From contig NC_091578.1 in assembly GCF_042767895.1 (NCBI RefSeq), positions 20,127,177-20,191,176 of the forward strand: a stretch of DNA of 64,000 nucleotides. Direction: 5' to 3'. The first letter of the stretch is position 1. Every line of letters starts with the position of its first letter. A model generated the notes under the pieces. It was not told the DNA's origin and made no database searches. It saw nothing but the letters and a program-made list of their open reading frames with translations. A program made the translations under genes and the position numbers. Origin of the DNA: Penaeus vannamei (lineage: Eukaryota > Arthropoda > Malacostraca > Decapoda > Penaeidae). This document shows, in pieces, positions 62,431 through 64,000 of this stretch.

Positions 62431-64000
62431 TTATCATCATTATTGTCAATGATAAAGGCATCATCAGGGAAATCATCATAATTACCTGAATTAATGTTAA
62501 GATCCTCATAATTACCATTAAAAACCGGAAAGGTTTTTTTCGACGTTTCTCTCAATAGGCTGTAATACGCTAGATTTTTCCGTTTTTACAACTTTTGGGA
62601 TTTTATTACTTCTGGCCATTATTTCATTATAAATGGACTGAATGATAATTATTATCATTATTATCATTACTGTCATCATTTTTATGATTATTATCATTAT
62701 AGTCATTATCATCATGATTATCATTATTGTTATCATAATTATTGCAGTTATAATAATTATTATGCTACTTATTATTATTTTTATCATTATAACAATTTAT
62801 ATAATGATAATAGCAATAACGATGATCTTAGAAATAATAAGGACAATAATAATAATTATAATGACAATGATAATTAAATTATTTCTATTGCCATTATTAG
62901 TATGGAAATTATTGGAATAGAGTTAATTATTGCTATTATTGCAGTAATTATCAAGATTATCATCATAATTATGACTTTATCATTAGTATAATTGTTATTG
63001 TCATTATCATTGTCATTATCATCATAATTATCATCATTATTGCCAATAATAAAGGAATCATTATGATAATCATCATAATTACCAGAACTAATGTTAAAAT
63101 CCTCATAATTACCATTAAAAAGAGAAAGACGTTTCTCTCGAAAGGCTGTAATACGCTAGATTTTACCGTTTTTCGACTTTTGGGATTTTATTACTTCTGG
63201 CCTTGATTTCATTATAAATGGACTGAATGATAATTATTATCAATATTATTATCATTACTGTCATCATTTTTATGATTATTATCATTATAGTCATTATCAT
63301 CATGATTATCATTTTTATTATCATCACTATTGCAGTTATAATAATTATTATGCTAATTATTATTGCTTTTTTATCATTATAACTATTCATATAATAATAA
63401 TAGCAATAATGATGATCTTAGAAATAATAATGACAATAATAATAATTATAATGACAATAATAATGATATTATTATTATTTCTATTGCCATTATTAGCATG
63501 GAAATTATTGAGATAGAGTTAATTACTGCTATTATTGCAGTAATTATCAAGATTATCATTATAATTACGACTATTTCATTATTATCATTATTATTGCCAT
63601 TATCATTGTCATTATCATCATAATTATCATCATTATTGTCAATAATAAAGGAATCATCATGGAAATCATCATAATTACCTGAATTAATGTTAAAATTCTC
63701 ATAATTACAATTAAAAAGCGAAAAGGTTTTTTTTCGACGTTTCTCTTGAGAGGCTGTAATACGCTAGATTTTGCCGTTTCTTCGACTTTTGGGATTTTAT
63801 TACTTCTGGCCTTTATTTCATTATAGATGGACTGAATGATAATTATTATCATCATTATTATCATTACTGTCATCATTTTTTATTATTATCATAATAGTCA
63901 TTATCCTCATGATTATCATTATTATCATCATCATTATTGCAGTTATAATAATTATTATGCTAATCATTATTGCTATTTTTATTACTTCTGGCCATTATTT
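62404..64000 (+). repeat. Satellite array, + orientation, to the window end
   Basis: Cores near 62525, 63120 (the AAAGAGAAAGACG variant) and 63715. It matches 41604-42440 up to about 63240, then follows different monomers. At the extreme right end CTATTTTTATTACTTCTGGCC joins the post-dyad region directly to the core, which indicates a shortened monomer. Confidence 0.88.

Larger units (their letters stand above)
44901..63240. repeat. Large direct duplication, copy 2 (about 18.3 kb)
   Basis: Counterpart of 23946-42440 in the same orientation. Differences seen include loss of about 60 bp near 46160, a 23-nt longer segment at 48500, a shorter duplicated block near 52860, about 40 bp added near 58980 and at 59410, and a 91-bp deletion in the LINE near 60957. 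Private variants such as CTAAAATCCTCATAATTACC and the 30-, 57- and 18-bp internal duplications are shared. Confidence 0.88.

Noticed and set aside
181..64000. Dozens of open frames of 60-180 codons rich in Ile/Met (frame ATN) or Asn/Asp/Tyr/His
   Set aside because: They occur on both strands and in several frames of the same satellite, arise from stop-poor triplet repeats, and change with every monomer. No domain, start context or codon signal supports them.
1..64000. tRNA, rRNA or host protein-coding genes
   Set aside because: No cloverleaf with A and B boxes, rRNA segment or non-transposon domain was recognised by eye; a covariance or profile search was not available.
1..64000. Satellite as a centromere or telomere repeat
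   Set aside because: No TTAGG-type telomere array and no known centromere-protein box was seen; position and function cannot be inferred from this window.

Overview
The window is eukaryotic, repeat-only DNA. No host protein gene, rRNA, tRNA or CRISPR array can be supported. Its base is an AT-rich satellite with a monomer of about 580-610 bp. Each monomer has a non-repetitive core of about 120 bp, with landmarks GCGAAAAGG, TTTCGACGTTTCTCTC, GGCTGTAATACGCTAG and ACTTCTGGCCTTTATTTC. The core is followed by about 470 bp of degenerate ATT/ATC/ATG trinucleotides arranged as a large imperfect palindrome. The abundance of simple repeats and the type of LINE suggest an invertebrate, most likely a decapod crustacean. 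This is an inference from memory of similar LINE proteins; no search was run.

Layout: satellite on the + orientation with a short inverted patch and a LINE fragment (1-2824); a 1651-bp solo-LTR-like insertion with a 5-bp target duplication (2825-4475); satellite (4476-5946); a 5' fragment of the LINE (5947-6705); satellite (6706-12917); the longest LINE copy (12918-16237); satellite (16238-18320); a 500-N gap (18321-18820); satellite that is mostly inverted but changes orientation several times (18821-29186); a LINE fragment on the - strand (29187-30711); + satellite (30712-39070); a 5'-truncated LINE with an intact 3' end (39071-41603); satellite (41604-43056); a corrupted stretch (43057-44221) and a second 500-N gap (44222-44721). 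After this gap the whole arrangement from about 23946 to 42440 is repeated in the same order at about 44901-63240, and the window ends in satellite.

The LINE is a single-ORF APE-endonuclease plus reverse-transcriptase element of RTE-like type, with a GATGATGATG-type 3' tail. Every copy is broken by frameshifts, stops and internal deletions. The four copies that cover RT motif A at about 30, 40, 51 and 61 kb carry Asn where the catalytic Asp is expected. The tail resembles the satellite's own trinucleotides, and both distinct 3' junctions fall at the same satellite position. Fragments lacking both ends sit exactly where the satellite changes direction.

The two 18.4-kb copies differ by scattered substitutions and small indels. 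They flank a corrupted stretch and a fixed-size N gap, so uncollapsed haplotypes are as likely as a real tandem duplication. The many 60-180 codon open frames rich in Ile/Met or Asn/Asp are by-products of the trinucleotide sequence and are not annotated as genes.
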